NCBI GenBank assembly: GCA_031550455.1 | Contig: JAVBOQ010000016.1 | Location: 1-16,487, forward strand | DNA from: Avichristensenella sp031550455 | GTDB lineage: Bacteria; Bacillota; Clostridia; Christensenellales; Aristaeellaceae | Length of the DNA stretch: 16,487 nucleotides | Reading direction: 5' to 3' | Shown: piece by piece, positions 6,403 to 12,745 of the stretch | Layout of the letters: each line of letters starts with the position of its first letter | Position numbering within the stretch: the first letter of the stretch is position 1 | The notes under the pieces: generated by a model | The model's database searches: none | Seen by the model: the letters and a program-made list of their open reading frames with translations, nothing else | Told to the model about the DNA's origin: nothing | Program-made: the position numbers and the translations under genes

Positions 6403-7095
6403 TTACTGATGGCGCGGGTCGATGACCTGCGCGGCCTCCGCGAAACGGCCATAGGTGCTCAGGTTCTTCTCGTATGCTTCATTGGCGCTCGCGCCTTTTT
6501 TGATCGTGTCCATCATCTTGCCAAGGTTGATGAACTGATACCCGATGATTTCGCCGCCCGCGTCGAGCGCGATTTTCGTGACGTATCCCTCGGCCATTTC
6601 AAGGTAGCGCGGGCCTTTTTCGAGCGTGCCCTACATCGTGCCGATCTGGGAACGCAGGCCCTTGCCAAGATCCTCGAGGCCCGCGCCGATCGGCAGGCCG
6701 TCCTCAGAAAACGCGCTCTGGGTGCGGCCGTAGGCGATTTGGAGGAACAGTTCGCGCATCGCGGTGTTGATCGCGTCACAGACAAGGTCGGTGTTGAGCG
6801 CTTCGAGCAGCGTTGTGCCGGGCAGGATTTCGCCCGCCATCGCCGCGGAGTGCGTCATGCCCGAGCAGCCGATCGTTTCGATCAGCGCCTCCTGGATGAT
6901 GCCGTTTTTGACATTCAGTGTCAGTTTGCACGCGCCCTGCTGCGGCGCGCACCAGCCGACGCCGTGCGTCAGGCCGGAAATATCGCCAATCTGCTTCGCC
7001 TGAACCCACTTGCCTTCTTCCGGGATCGGCGCGGGGCCATGGTTGCAGCCTTTGGCGACGCAGACCATTTCTTCGACTTCTCTGCTATATTGCAT
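6403..7095 (-). CDS. NifU-like iron-sulfur scaffold protein, interrupted by one in-frame TAG
   Basis: The frame encodes 230 residues if the TAG at 6631-6633 (codon 155) is read as an amino acid. It resembles the NifU-like scaffold family that accompanies GGGtGRT proteins, with cysteines at 49 and 56 (GWCAPQQGAC), 77 (IGCSG) and 106 (LVCDA). After the TAG the same frame continues with GTLEKGPRYLEMAEGYV and runs to a natural-looking C-terminus and TAA, with no frameshift. From memory of the family the replaced residue is aromatic, usually tyrosine, in the motif GTM-x-GT. The ATG at 7095 has GGGGG 8 bases upstream. If the TAG stops translation, a 154-residue fragment with all the cysteines is made. 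An internal ATG at 6597 could restart a short second piece but has no clear site. It is the first gene of the operon with GGGtGRT. Confidence 0.85.
6631..6633 (-). other. In-frame amber codon, codon 155 of the NifU-like gene
   Basis: The plus strand reads CTA, so TAG on the coding strand, between ATG and GGC. The frame is open and family-like on both sides. A single base change from TAC or TAT would create it. Confidence 0.9.
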
Positions 7096-7127
7096 ACCGG
7101 TTTCCCCCTTTATTTTGTCCGACAAAT

Positions 7128-7136
7128 AGTATACCA
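7128..7136 (-). promoter_or_regulatory. Extended -10 promoter of the NifU-like/GGGtGRT operon
   Basis: On the minus strand TGG is followed directly by TATACT, an extended -10, 32 bases before the ATG at 7095. The -35 region (TTTTAT at 17 bases) is poor, as extended -10 promoters allow. Confidence 0.55.
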
Positions 7137-7248
7137 TAAAATGGCCGCGAATAAAAGCGAATATGCTATGCGCTGATGTTTTCGCAAGTTGGCAGCGATT
7201 TTCGGCGGCGCGCGAAGAGGATAATGTTTTGCTATATCGTAGCGAAAA

Positions 7249-7286
7249 GGGACTCCCTCCCTTGCCAACGGCAAAGAAGGGAGCCC
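7249..7286. terminator. Palindromic intergenic repeat, probable terminator of trpS
   Basis: The element reads CCCTTGCC-AAC-GGCAAAG at its centre and extends to GGG/CCC ends, an imperfect stem of about 17 bp. A close relative is found at 11885-11921 between two convergent genes. No long T-run is present. The remainder of 7140-7354 holds no gene; it contains this element, a small GGGCC-GAA-GGCCC hairpin near 7289-7302 and the post-stop module of trpS. Confidence 0.5.
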
Positions 7287-7304
7287 AGAGGGCCGAAGGC
7301 CCTT

Positions 7305-7346
7305 TTGCGGAGGTCCAGGATGCGGAGCCTCCTGGCGTTCTCCCTT
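7305..7346 (-). repeat. Post-stop palindromic module after trpS
   Basis: On the minus strand GAACGCCAGGAGG appears about 10-20 bases after the trpS stop, then CCTGGACCTCCGC. These are the same ends as in the longer modules at 304-440 and 16119-16255, but the internal insert of about 100 bp is missing here. Confidence 0.6.
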
Positions 7347-7354
7347 TTCCCCGC

Positions 7355-8365
7355 TCACAGCTCCATCGGCGCAAGCCCGACCTTTTTGCGCACCTTGCGC
7401 AGCGTGCGGCCCGCCAGCGCGCCCGCGCGCTCCGCGCCTTTCCGTATGACTGTCTCCAGGTACGCCTTGTCGGCCATCAGCCGCTTGTGCTCTTGTTGAA
7501 TCGGCTCCATCGCCGCGATGACCGCATCGGTGACGGCTGCTTTGAACACGCCGTAACCCTGCCCCGCGAACTCGTCCTCGACCGTCTGCATCGCCTTTCC
7601 GGTCAGCGCGCCGTAGATCTGCATCAGGTTTGAGACGCCCGGCTTGTTTTCCATGTCAAACCGGACGCCGCCCTCCGGGTCGGTAACCGCGCGCTTGATC
7701 TTTCTCCTGATTACGTCCGGCGCGTCGAGGATCGCGATGTAGGTATCCTCCGGATCGGATTTACTCATCTTGCGCGTCGGCTCGAGCAGGCTCATGATCC
7801 GCGCGCCGACCTTCGGGAAATACCCTTCCGGCACGGTGAACACGTCACCGTAGATGCCGTTGAACCGGATCGCGATGTCGCGCGCCAGTTCCAGGTGCTG
7901 CTTCTGATCAGAGCCGATCGGCACAAGGTTCGCCTGATACAAAAGGATGTCCGCGGCCATCAGCACCGGGTAGGTGAACAGCCCGGCGTTTAAGTTTGTC
8001 TCGCTCTTTTGCGATTTGTCCTTGAATTGCGTCATCCGCGACAGCTCGCCGAGATAGGCGTAGCAGTTTAAGATCCACGCAAGCTCCGCGTGCGCCGGCA
8101 CGTGCGACTGGAAGTAGACGATCGTCTTTTCCGGGTCAAGCCCGACGGCCAGCAGGATGCCGAACGTGTCCAGGCAGCGGCGGCGAAGCTGTGTCGCGTC
8201 CTGCCGGACGGTGATCGCGTGCATGTCGACGACGCCGTACAGGCAGTCGTACTGATCCTCCAGAATCTTCCAATTGCGGATCGCTCCGATATAGTTGCCC
8301 AGCGTCAGCGTGCCGGAAGGCTGGATGCCGGAGTAGATCACTTGTTTTTTCACGGCCGATTCCAT
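7355..8365 (-). CDS. trpS: Tryptophan-tRNA ligase
   Basis: This 336-residue class I aminoacyl-tRNA synthetase attaches tryptophan to tRNA-Trp in the cytoplasm. The nucleotide-binding motif is seen as PSGTLTLGN at residues 16-24 (the HIGH equivalent) and KMSKS at 199-203. Length matches bacterial TrpRS (about 330 residues). The ATG at 8365 is chosen because GGAGG lies 7 bases upstream and because the T-box terminator at 8407-8435 must lie outside the coding region; the frame is open further upstream but would run through that leader. It is a single-gene unit on the minus strand and ends with TGA. Expression is controlled by the T-box leader described below. Confidence 0.97.
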   Translation of the reverse strand: MESAVKKQVIYSGIQPSGTLTLGNYIGAIRNWKILEDQYDCLYGVVDMHAITVRQDATQLRRRCLDTFGILLAVGLDPEKTIVYFQSHVPAHAELAWILNCYAYLGELSRMTQFKDKSQKSETNLNAGLFTYPVLMAADILLYQANLVPIGSDQKQHLELARDIAIRFNGIYGDVFTVPEGYFPKVGARIMSLLEPTRKMSKSDPEDTYIAILDAPDVIRRKIKRAVTDPEGGVRFDMENKPGVSNLMQIYGALTGKAMQTVEDEFAGQGYGVFKAAVTDAVIAAMEPIQQEHKRLMADKAYLETVIRKGAERAGALAGRTLRKVRKKVGLAPMEL

Positions 8366-8406
8366 GTCAATTCCTCCTTTTTTGCGTTGCTTCATCGCGA
8401 AACAAC

Positions 8407-8435
8407 AAAAAACCCGTCCCAAAGTCGGGACAGGG
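8407..8435 (-). terminator. Terminator of the trpS T-box
   Basis: On the minus strand CCCTGTCCC pairs with GGGACGGG around a short loop and is followed by six T bases (8407-8412). The T-box sequence directly upstream competes for the 5' arm. Confidence 0.88.
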
Positions 8436-8643
8436 TTTGCCTGCGGTGCCACCCGAGACGCGCCGGTTCACACGGAACCGGTCGCCGCTCTTGCCCCTGT
8501 AACGCGGGGTGGACGTCCGCCCTACTGCCGTTCGGGCGCGCCCTCGGGAGGCCATTCGCTTCGCGTGCGCGCGCCGGTTCGCAGCAGTCCCGGCTCTCTG
8601 TGGCGGCAGGGCGAAGGTACTTTTCTCCGTCATCGGTTTCTAT
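8407..8643 (-). ncRNA. T-box riboswitch leader of trpS
   Basis: The minus strand carries the T-box sequence GGGTGGCACCGC (8443-8454), which pairs with the uncharged tRNA acceptor end and forms the antiterminator. It is followed by an intrinsic terminator. Upstream are AGAGAG-CCGGG and a matching CCGG segment typical of the apical part of stem I. In the 3' half of stem I, GAA-TGG-CC is seen, with TGG at 8552-8554, which fits a tryptophan specifier codon. The leader of about 235 bases lets uncharged tRNA-Trp turn on trpS. T-box and terminator are certain; the specifier position is inferred. Confidence 0.9.
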
Positions 8644-8649
8644 GCAGCG

Positions 8650-8678
8650 ATTGTATCACGGTTTTTTTCGGATGTAAA
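8650..8678 (-). promoter_or_regulatory. Promoter of trpS
   Basis: TTTACA (8673-8678) and TACAAT (8650-8655) on the minus strand are separated by 17 bases, a near-consensus housekeeping promoter. Transcription would begin near 8643, giving the T-box leader. Confidence 0.8.
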
Positions 8679-8724
8679 GCGGAATGTAGCAAGGAGAAGG
8701 AATTAAGTAGCCCCCTAAAGAAGG

Positions 8725-8907
8725 TTAAGGGCCAATGGCCCTAAAGGCCCCACCGCACAAAGAGCGTCGCTGGCTTCGCGAGAGATTTTTGTGATGATCA
8801 AGGAGCCTGCAGGAAGCCGTAGCAGCGCTACGGCGACCGAAAGAGCGACGCAGAGCAGCGCGAAAAGATCCGCGTAGACAGCGTGCGCGATTGTGCGGTG
8901 GGGCCTT
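8725..8907. repeat. Long structured repeat, copy 2
   Basis: AAGGCCCCACCGCAC (8744-8758) pairs perfectly with GTGCGGTGGGGCCTT (8893-8907). Inside, GCG/CGC, CGCTG/CAGCG and CGCG/CGCG pair in series, then TTTT/AAAA, then a stem with several G-T pairs, and finally CCGTAGC-AGC-GCTACGG (8817-8833). A small hairpin AGGGCC-AAT-GGCCCT precedes it (8728-8742). Positions 8751-8874 are 124 bp long and differ from 16364-16487 at five positions. The element sits between two divergent promoters (trpS and gnd), so it is not simply a gene terminator. No coding content is seen. Confidence 0.8.
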
Positions 8908-8914
8908 AAGCAGG

Positions 8915-8950
8915 ATTCCAAAGGGCAGCGCCTTTTGGCGTCCCTTCCCC
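8915..8950. repeat. Short palindromic module before gnd
   Basis: ATTCCAAAGGGCAGCGCC and TTTTGGCGTCCC form a hairpin related to the post-stop modules (CCAAAGG against CCTTTTGG on the same strand). It lies next to the structured repeat, as the other modules do. Confidence 0.5.
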
Positions 8951-8973
8951 TCGCCTTCCCCCGCATTTCCGCC

Positions 8974-9002
8974 TTGACGCGCGCCGATTGAAGTGGTAGC
9001 AT
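8974..9002 (+). promoter_or_regulatory. Promoter of gnd
   Basis: TTGACG (8974-8979) and TAGCAT (8997-9002) are 17 bases apart. Transcription would start near 9009, leaving a short leader before the GGAGG at 9021-9025. Confidence 0.65.
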
Positions 9003-9034
9003 CAGGGAAAACAATACAATGGAGGAATATTGTT

Positions 9035-10480
9035 ATGCAGAATATCGGCCTGATCGGCGCGGCCGTCATGGGCAGCAATCTGGCGCTCAATATGGAAAGC
9101 AAAGGCTTTTCCGTCGCGGTCTATTCGCGCACGGCGGAGTCTGTAACAAAATTCATCGACGGCGCGGCAAAAGGCAAAAACATCGTCGGCACATATTCGC
9201 TCCCTGAATTTCTCGCGAGCCTTGAAAAGCCGCGCCGCATCCTGATGATGATCAAGGCCGGAAAACCGGTCGACGAGATGATCGACAAGCTGCTGCCGAT
9301 GCTCGAGCCGGGCGACATCCTGATCGACGGCGGCAACTCGCACTTCCCGGACACGATCCGCAGGACACAGCAGGTCGAGGCCGCCGGCATGCTGTACATC
9401 GGCACCGGCGTTTCGGGCGGCGAAGAAGGGGCACTCACCGGCCCGTCGATCATGCCGGGCGGATCGCCTGCCGCGTGGCCGCACGTGAAGCCGATTCTTC
9501 AGGCGATCGCCGCGCACACCGACGCAGGTGAGCCGTGCTGCGACTGGATCGGCGAGGGCGGCGCGGGTCATTTCGTCAAGATGGTGCACAACGGCATCGA
9601 GTACGGCGACATGCAACTGATCTGCGAGGCGTACCAACTGATGCGCGACTACCTCGGCATGACCGCGGACGAGATGCACGAGACGTTCGCCGCGTGGAAC
9701 CGGGGCGAGCTTGACAGCTACCTCATCGAGATCACGCGCGACATCCTCGGGTTCAAGGACGTGGACGGCTCCCCGCTGGTGGAAAAGATCCTTGACACCG
9801 CGGGCCAGAAGGGCACCGGCAAGTGGACCGCGATCGCGGCGCTCGACGAGGGCGTGCCGCTGACGATGATCGGCGAGGCCGTGTTCGCGCGCTGCCTGTC
9901 CGCGATCAAGGAGGAGCGCGTCGCGGCGTCAAAGGTTCTGGCCGGGCCGAAGCCCACTTTCACCGGCGACCGGGCAGCCTTCCTTTTGAACCTGCAAAAG
10001 GCCGTCTATGCCGCGAAGATCGTCTCCTACGCGCAGGGCTACGCGCTGATGCGCGCGGCCGCGAAAACCTACGGCTGGAACTTAAACTACGGCGGCGTCG
10101 CGCTGATGTGGCGCGGCGGCTGCATCATCCGCTCCGCGGTCCTCGGCAAGATCAAAGAGGCGTGTGAAAAGAACGCGGAGCTTTCCAACCTGCTGCTCGA
10201 CCCGTAGTTCAAGGGCGCGGTCGAAAACGCGCAGGCGGGCTGGCGCGCGGTCTGCGCCGCAGCGCTGACGAACGGCGTTCCGGCGCCCGCGTTGACAAGC
10301 GCGCTGTGCTACTTCGACGGCTTCCGCGCCGAGCGGCTGCCTGCCAACCTTCTGCAGGCGCAGCGCGATTATTTCGGCGCGCACACCTATGAACGTGTCG
10401 ACGCGCCGCGCGGGGAGTTTTTCCATACGAATTGGACGGGCCATGGCGGCGACATTGCGGCGTCGACTTACAACGCGTAG
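9035..10480 (+). CDS. gnd: 6-phosphogluconate dehydrogenase (decarboxylating), interrupted by one in-frame TAG
   Basis: The frame encodes 481 residues if the TAG at 10205-10207 (codon 391) is read as an amino acid. The enzyme oxidises and decarboxylates 6-phosphogluconate to ribulose 5-phosphate with NADP, in the pentose phosphate pathway. Seen are the Rossmann GLIGAAVMGSNLALN, the NADP-type SRT at 32-34, GVSGGEEGALTGPSIMPGG (125-143), and the catalytic Lys182 and Glu189 in GAGHFVKMVHNGIEY. After the TAG the frame continues with FKGAVENAQAGW, LPANLLQAQRDYFGAHTYER and a family-like end. E. coli Gnd has LLLAPYF here, so the TAG stands exactly where tyrosine belongs. Truncation would remove the C-terminal tail that completes the partner subunit's active site. 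The ATG at 9035 has GGAGG 9 bases upstream. The terminal stop is also TAG. Confidence 0.93.
10205..10207 (+). other. In-frame amber codon, codon 391 of gnd
   Basis: TAG stands between CCG and TTC in the family motif LLLDP-x-F, where tyrosine is expected. Both flanks are conserved and in frame, and 90 further codons follow. Confidence 0.93.
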
Positions 10481-10503
10481 GGCGGGCGTAAAGAGATAAA
10501 CCC

Positions 10504-10531
10504 TACTTTCTTTTCGGAGGAAAAGAAAGTA
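10504..10531 (+). repeat. AT-rich perfect hairpin with GGAGG in its loop
   Basis: TACTTTCTTTT and AAAAGAAAGTA are perfectly complementary over 11 bp, and the loop is CGGAGG. It lies between gnd and the LarA-like gene. The loop resembles a ribosome binding site, but the nearest ATG (10535) opens only a 13-codon frame with overly long spacing. Role unknown. Confidence 0.6.
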
Positions 10532-10563
10532 GCAATGAAAAGTCTCTTAGGGGGCATGAAAAT

Positions 10564-11844
10564 ATGCGGCCGGTGAATCTGATTTCGGATGTGGAGAAGG
10601 GGTTTACTGACGCGGAGCTTTTCGATGCGATCGACGCGTCGATCGCCGACATAAGACCTTCGCTGAAGAAAGTGCTGTTGATTCCGCCGGATTTCACGCG
10701 GTTTCACTCCGGCGCGGGCAAGATCACGGCGCGCCTGTACGAAATATTGAAAGATACCTGCCGGGTTGACATCCTGCCGGCGCTGGGCACCCATGTGGCG
10801 ATGCCGCCGGAAGAGCTGCGCACAATGTTCGGCGACGGCGTTCCACTCGATCGGTTCATCGTGCACAACTGGCGCGACGACGTCGTCAAGATCGGCGAGG
10901 TACCCGCGGCGTTTGTGTCGGAGGTGTCCGAAGGGCTGGTGAACGACGCCGTGCCGGTCGAGGTGAACCGGCTGCTGACCGACCCGTCGTACGACCTGAT
11001 CCTCTCGATCGGGCAGGTCGTGCCGCACGAGGTCGTCGGCATGGCGAACTACGGCAAGAACCTGTTTGTCGGCTGCGGCGGCCGCGCGATGATCAACGCG
11101 TCGCACATGCTCGGCGCGTTTTACGGCATGGAGCGCATCATGGGCCGCGATTTCTCGCCGGTGCGCAAGGTCTTTGACTATGCGGAACAGCATTTCCTTG
11201 GCAACATTCCGTTGTGCTATATCCTGACGGTGACGACCGCGCCGGGCGGCGATATCCGGATGCACGGGCTGTTCATCGGCCGCGAGCGGATCGCGTTTGA
11301 GCGGGCGGTCGCGCTCAGCCAGCAAAAGAACCTGATCTTCCTCGACCGCGCGCCGAAAAAGGTCGTTGTGCTGCTGGACGAGCAGGAATTCAAAAGTACA
11401 TGGCTCGGCAACAAGTCCGTGTACCGCACACGGATGGCGATCGCGGACGGCGGCGAGCTTTGCGTGCTCGCGCCGGGCGTCGAGCGCTTCGGCGAGGACA
11501 TGGGCATCGACGCGCTGATCCGCAAGTACGGCTACTGCGGCCGTGAAAACGTGCTCCAGCTCGTCCAGGAGAACGAAGACCTGCGCGACAACCTGTCGGC
11601 GGCCGCGCACCTAATCCACGGTTCGAGCGACGGCCGGTTTTCGATCACATACTGCACACAAAAGGTGTCCGAAGCGGAAGTGCGCGGCGTTTGTTTCGGC
11701 TGGATGCCGTACGCGGACGCCGTGCGCCGCTATGATCCGGATACGCTGAACGACGGCTGGAACACGTTGCCGGACGGTGAGGAAATGTATTTTATTCGGA
11801 ATCCGGCGCTCGGGCTGTGGGCGGACCGGGTGAGATTTGTGTAA
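10564..11844 (+). CDS. LarA-superfamily nickel-pincer-dependent racemase/epimerase
   Basis: This 426-residue protein has the LarA (DUF2088) pattern. PPDFTRF (41-47) supplies the D-x-x-R pair, ALGTH77 the first catalytic His, and VVPH155 the second. NYGK165 is the lysine that binds the nickel-pincer cofactor, and H181 the nickel ligand. The spacing His155-Lys165-His181 is the same as His174-Lys184-His200 of Lactiplantibacillus LarA, so the full active site is present. Members racemise or epimerise 2-hydroxy acids, including lactate, malate and sugar acids. The substrate here is not determined. AGGGGG at 10549-10554 is 9 bases before the ATG. Following gnd by 83 bases on the same strand suggests a sugar-acid substrate, which is inference. 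Cofactor genes larB, larC and larE are not in the window. Confidence 0.87.
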   Translation: MRPVNLISDVEKGFTDAELFDAIDASIADIRPSLKKVLLIPPDFTRFHSGAGKITARLYEILKDTCRVDILPALGTHVAMPPEELRTMFGDGVPLDRFIVHNWRDDVVKIGEVPAAFVSEVSEGLVNDAVPVEVNRLLTDPSYDLILSIGQVVPHEVVGMANYGKNLFVGCGGRAMINASHMLGAFYGMERIMGRDFSPVRKVFDYAEQHFLGNIPLCYILTVTTAPGGDIRMHGLFIGRERIAFERAVALSQQKNLIFLDRAPKKVVVLLDEQEFKSTWLGNKSVYRTRMAIADGGELCVLAPGVERFGEDMGIDALIRKYGYCGRENVLQLVQENEDLRDNLSAAAHLIHGSSDGRFSITYCTQKVSEAEVRGVCFGWMPYADAVRRYDPDTLNDGWNTLPDGEEMYFIRNPALGLWADRVRFV

Positions 11845-11884
11845 AGCGCGACTATCGCCCGGATTTCAAAATGCAGCGCGAGAA

Positions 11885-11921
11885 GGGTCCCTCCTCTGCC
11901 GTGCGGCAAAGAAGGGATCCC
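11885..11921. terminator. Palindromic intergenic repeat between convergent genes
   Basis: A stem of about 17 bp closes around TG between TGCCG and CGGCA, with outer arms GGGTCCCT and AGGGATCCC. It is a relative of 7249-7286 (shared CGGCAAAGAAGGGA segment). It lies between the ends of the LarA-like and TetR genes and could serve both. Confidence 0.6.
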
Positions 11922-11945
11922 CGCAGGGTTCCGGATCGCCCCGGA

Positions 11946-12536
11946 TCACTCCTCCTGCTCAAGAAACCGTATGCTCGACTGAATGAGCTGTTCCGTCATG
12001 ACCGCGACATCCCGCGCGGAATAAAGCATCCCCTCATCGAGCCAAAGCCGGAGAAGCCCGATGCTGCCCGAACTGACATACGCGTAAAAATACTCAAGCC
12101 TGTGTCTTGACGCCTTTGGATACTGGCGCGAAAAGGTAGCCATGCTGGCGTCTTTTCCACATGCGATCAGTTTATCCACAAACGTCTTGTCGCTGTGCTC
12201 ACCCAGCATGACGGCGCAGACGTCAGCGTTCTCGCTAAAGCACTGGTAGATACCGAGACAAACGTCGATCAACTGAAGACCGCTGTCCGGCCCCGCGTTA
12301 ATAATGGGCTCGAGAACCGTCTGGAAATCGACCAGCATGTCGCTTTCCAACTGTAGCAACAAATCATAGATGTCCTTATAATGCGAGTAAAAAGTTCCGC
12401 GGTTGATGTTCGCCAGCGTGCAAAGCTCCTGAACCGAAACGTTTTGAATCGGTTTTTGGCGCAGCAGATCCGTGAACGCCTTTCGGATCAGCATCTTGGT
12501 TACACGCACCCGGTGGTCGTTTGAGTTTCCCTTCAT
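11946..12536 (-). CDS. TetR/AcrR-family transcriptional regulator
   Basis: This 196-residue protein has an N-terminal TetR helix-turn-helix (about residues 33-52, VSVQELCTLANINRGTFYSH) and a ligand-binding C-terminal half of the type often seen in Bacillota TetR proteins. The ATG at 12536 is preceded by AAAGGAG at 7 bases; the frame is open upstream, but there the sequence is leader DNA with an inverted repeat. It is divergent from the SDR gene, and the shared region holds a 26-bp palindrome over both -10 elements, so it very probably represses itself and SDR-remB. The ligand is unknown. It ends with TGA. Confidence 0.92.
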   Translation of the reverse strand: MKGNSNDHRVRVTKMLIRKAFTDLLRQKPIQNVSVQELCTLANINRGTFYSHYKDIYDLLLQLESDMLVDFQTVLEPIINAGPDSGLQLIDVCLGIYQCFSENADVCAVMLGEHSDKTFVDKLIACGKDASMATFSRQYPKASRHRLEYFYAYVSSGSIGLLRLWLDEGMLYSARDVAVMTEQLIQSSIRFLEQEE

Positions 12537-12573
12537 GCACTCACTCCTTTTGATGCAGCGCGCGGCCTTCTCT

Positions 12574-12596
12574 GCAAACGTATGGAAGACGTTTGC
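12574..12596. repeat. Second inverted repeat, in the tetR leader
   Basis: GCAAACGT and ACGTTTGC form a perfect 8-bp inverted repeat around ATGGAAG. It lies downstream of the tetR transcription start. It could be a second binding site or an RNA hairpin; its sequence differs from the main operator. Confidence 0.45.
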
Positions 12597-12640
12597 GCTT
12601 CTTTTGTTGATTAGTTGACGAAACACCGCGAAACTGCCTG

Positions 12641-12669
12641 TTGTACTTTCTTCCCCACCTGATTATACT
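12641..12669 (+). promoter_or_regulatory. Promoter of SDR-remB
   Basis: TTGTAC (12641-12646) and TATACT (12664-12669) are 17 bases apart on the plus strand. The -10 lies inside the palindromic operator. Confidence 0.6.
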
Positions 12670-12680
12670 ATATCAGGTGG
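12655..12680. promoter_or_regulatory. TetR operator
   Basis: CCACCTGAT and ATCAGGTGG are perfect 9-bp arms around 8 bases. The palindrome covers both divergent -10 elements, the classic position for a repressor that blocks both promoters. Confidence 0.8.
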
Positions 12681-12690
12681 AAACGTACAA
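12662..12690 (-). promoter_or_regulatory. Promoter of tetR
   Basis: On the minus strand TTGTAC (12685-12690) and TATAAT (12662-12667) are 17 bases apart. It overlaps the opposing promoter; the two share the bases ATTATACT. The leader would be about 120 bases. Confidence 0.6.
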
Positions 12691-12745
12691 TATGCTGCGA
12701 AAAAAAGTCGAAATCTGTGGTAAATATTGAGAAGGAGGTGGTTTC

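Noticed and set aside
8777..8874. Possible hammerhead ribozyme in the structured repeat (TGATGA and CGAAA strings)
   Set aside because: The strings are not in the CUGANGA...GAAA arrangement with three closing stems, and copy 1 lacks TGATGA altogether.
10535..10576. A 13-codon leader peptide before the LarA-like gene
   Set aside because: The GGAGG in the preceding hairpin loop is 14 bases away and the frame overlaps the main start without regulatory codons.
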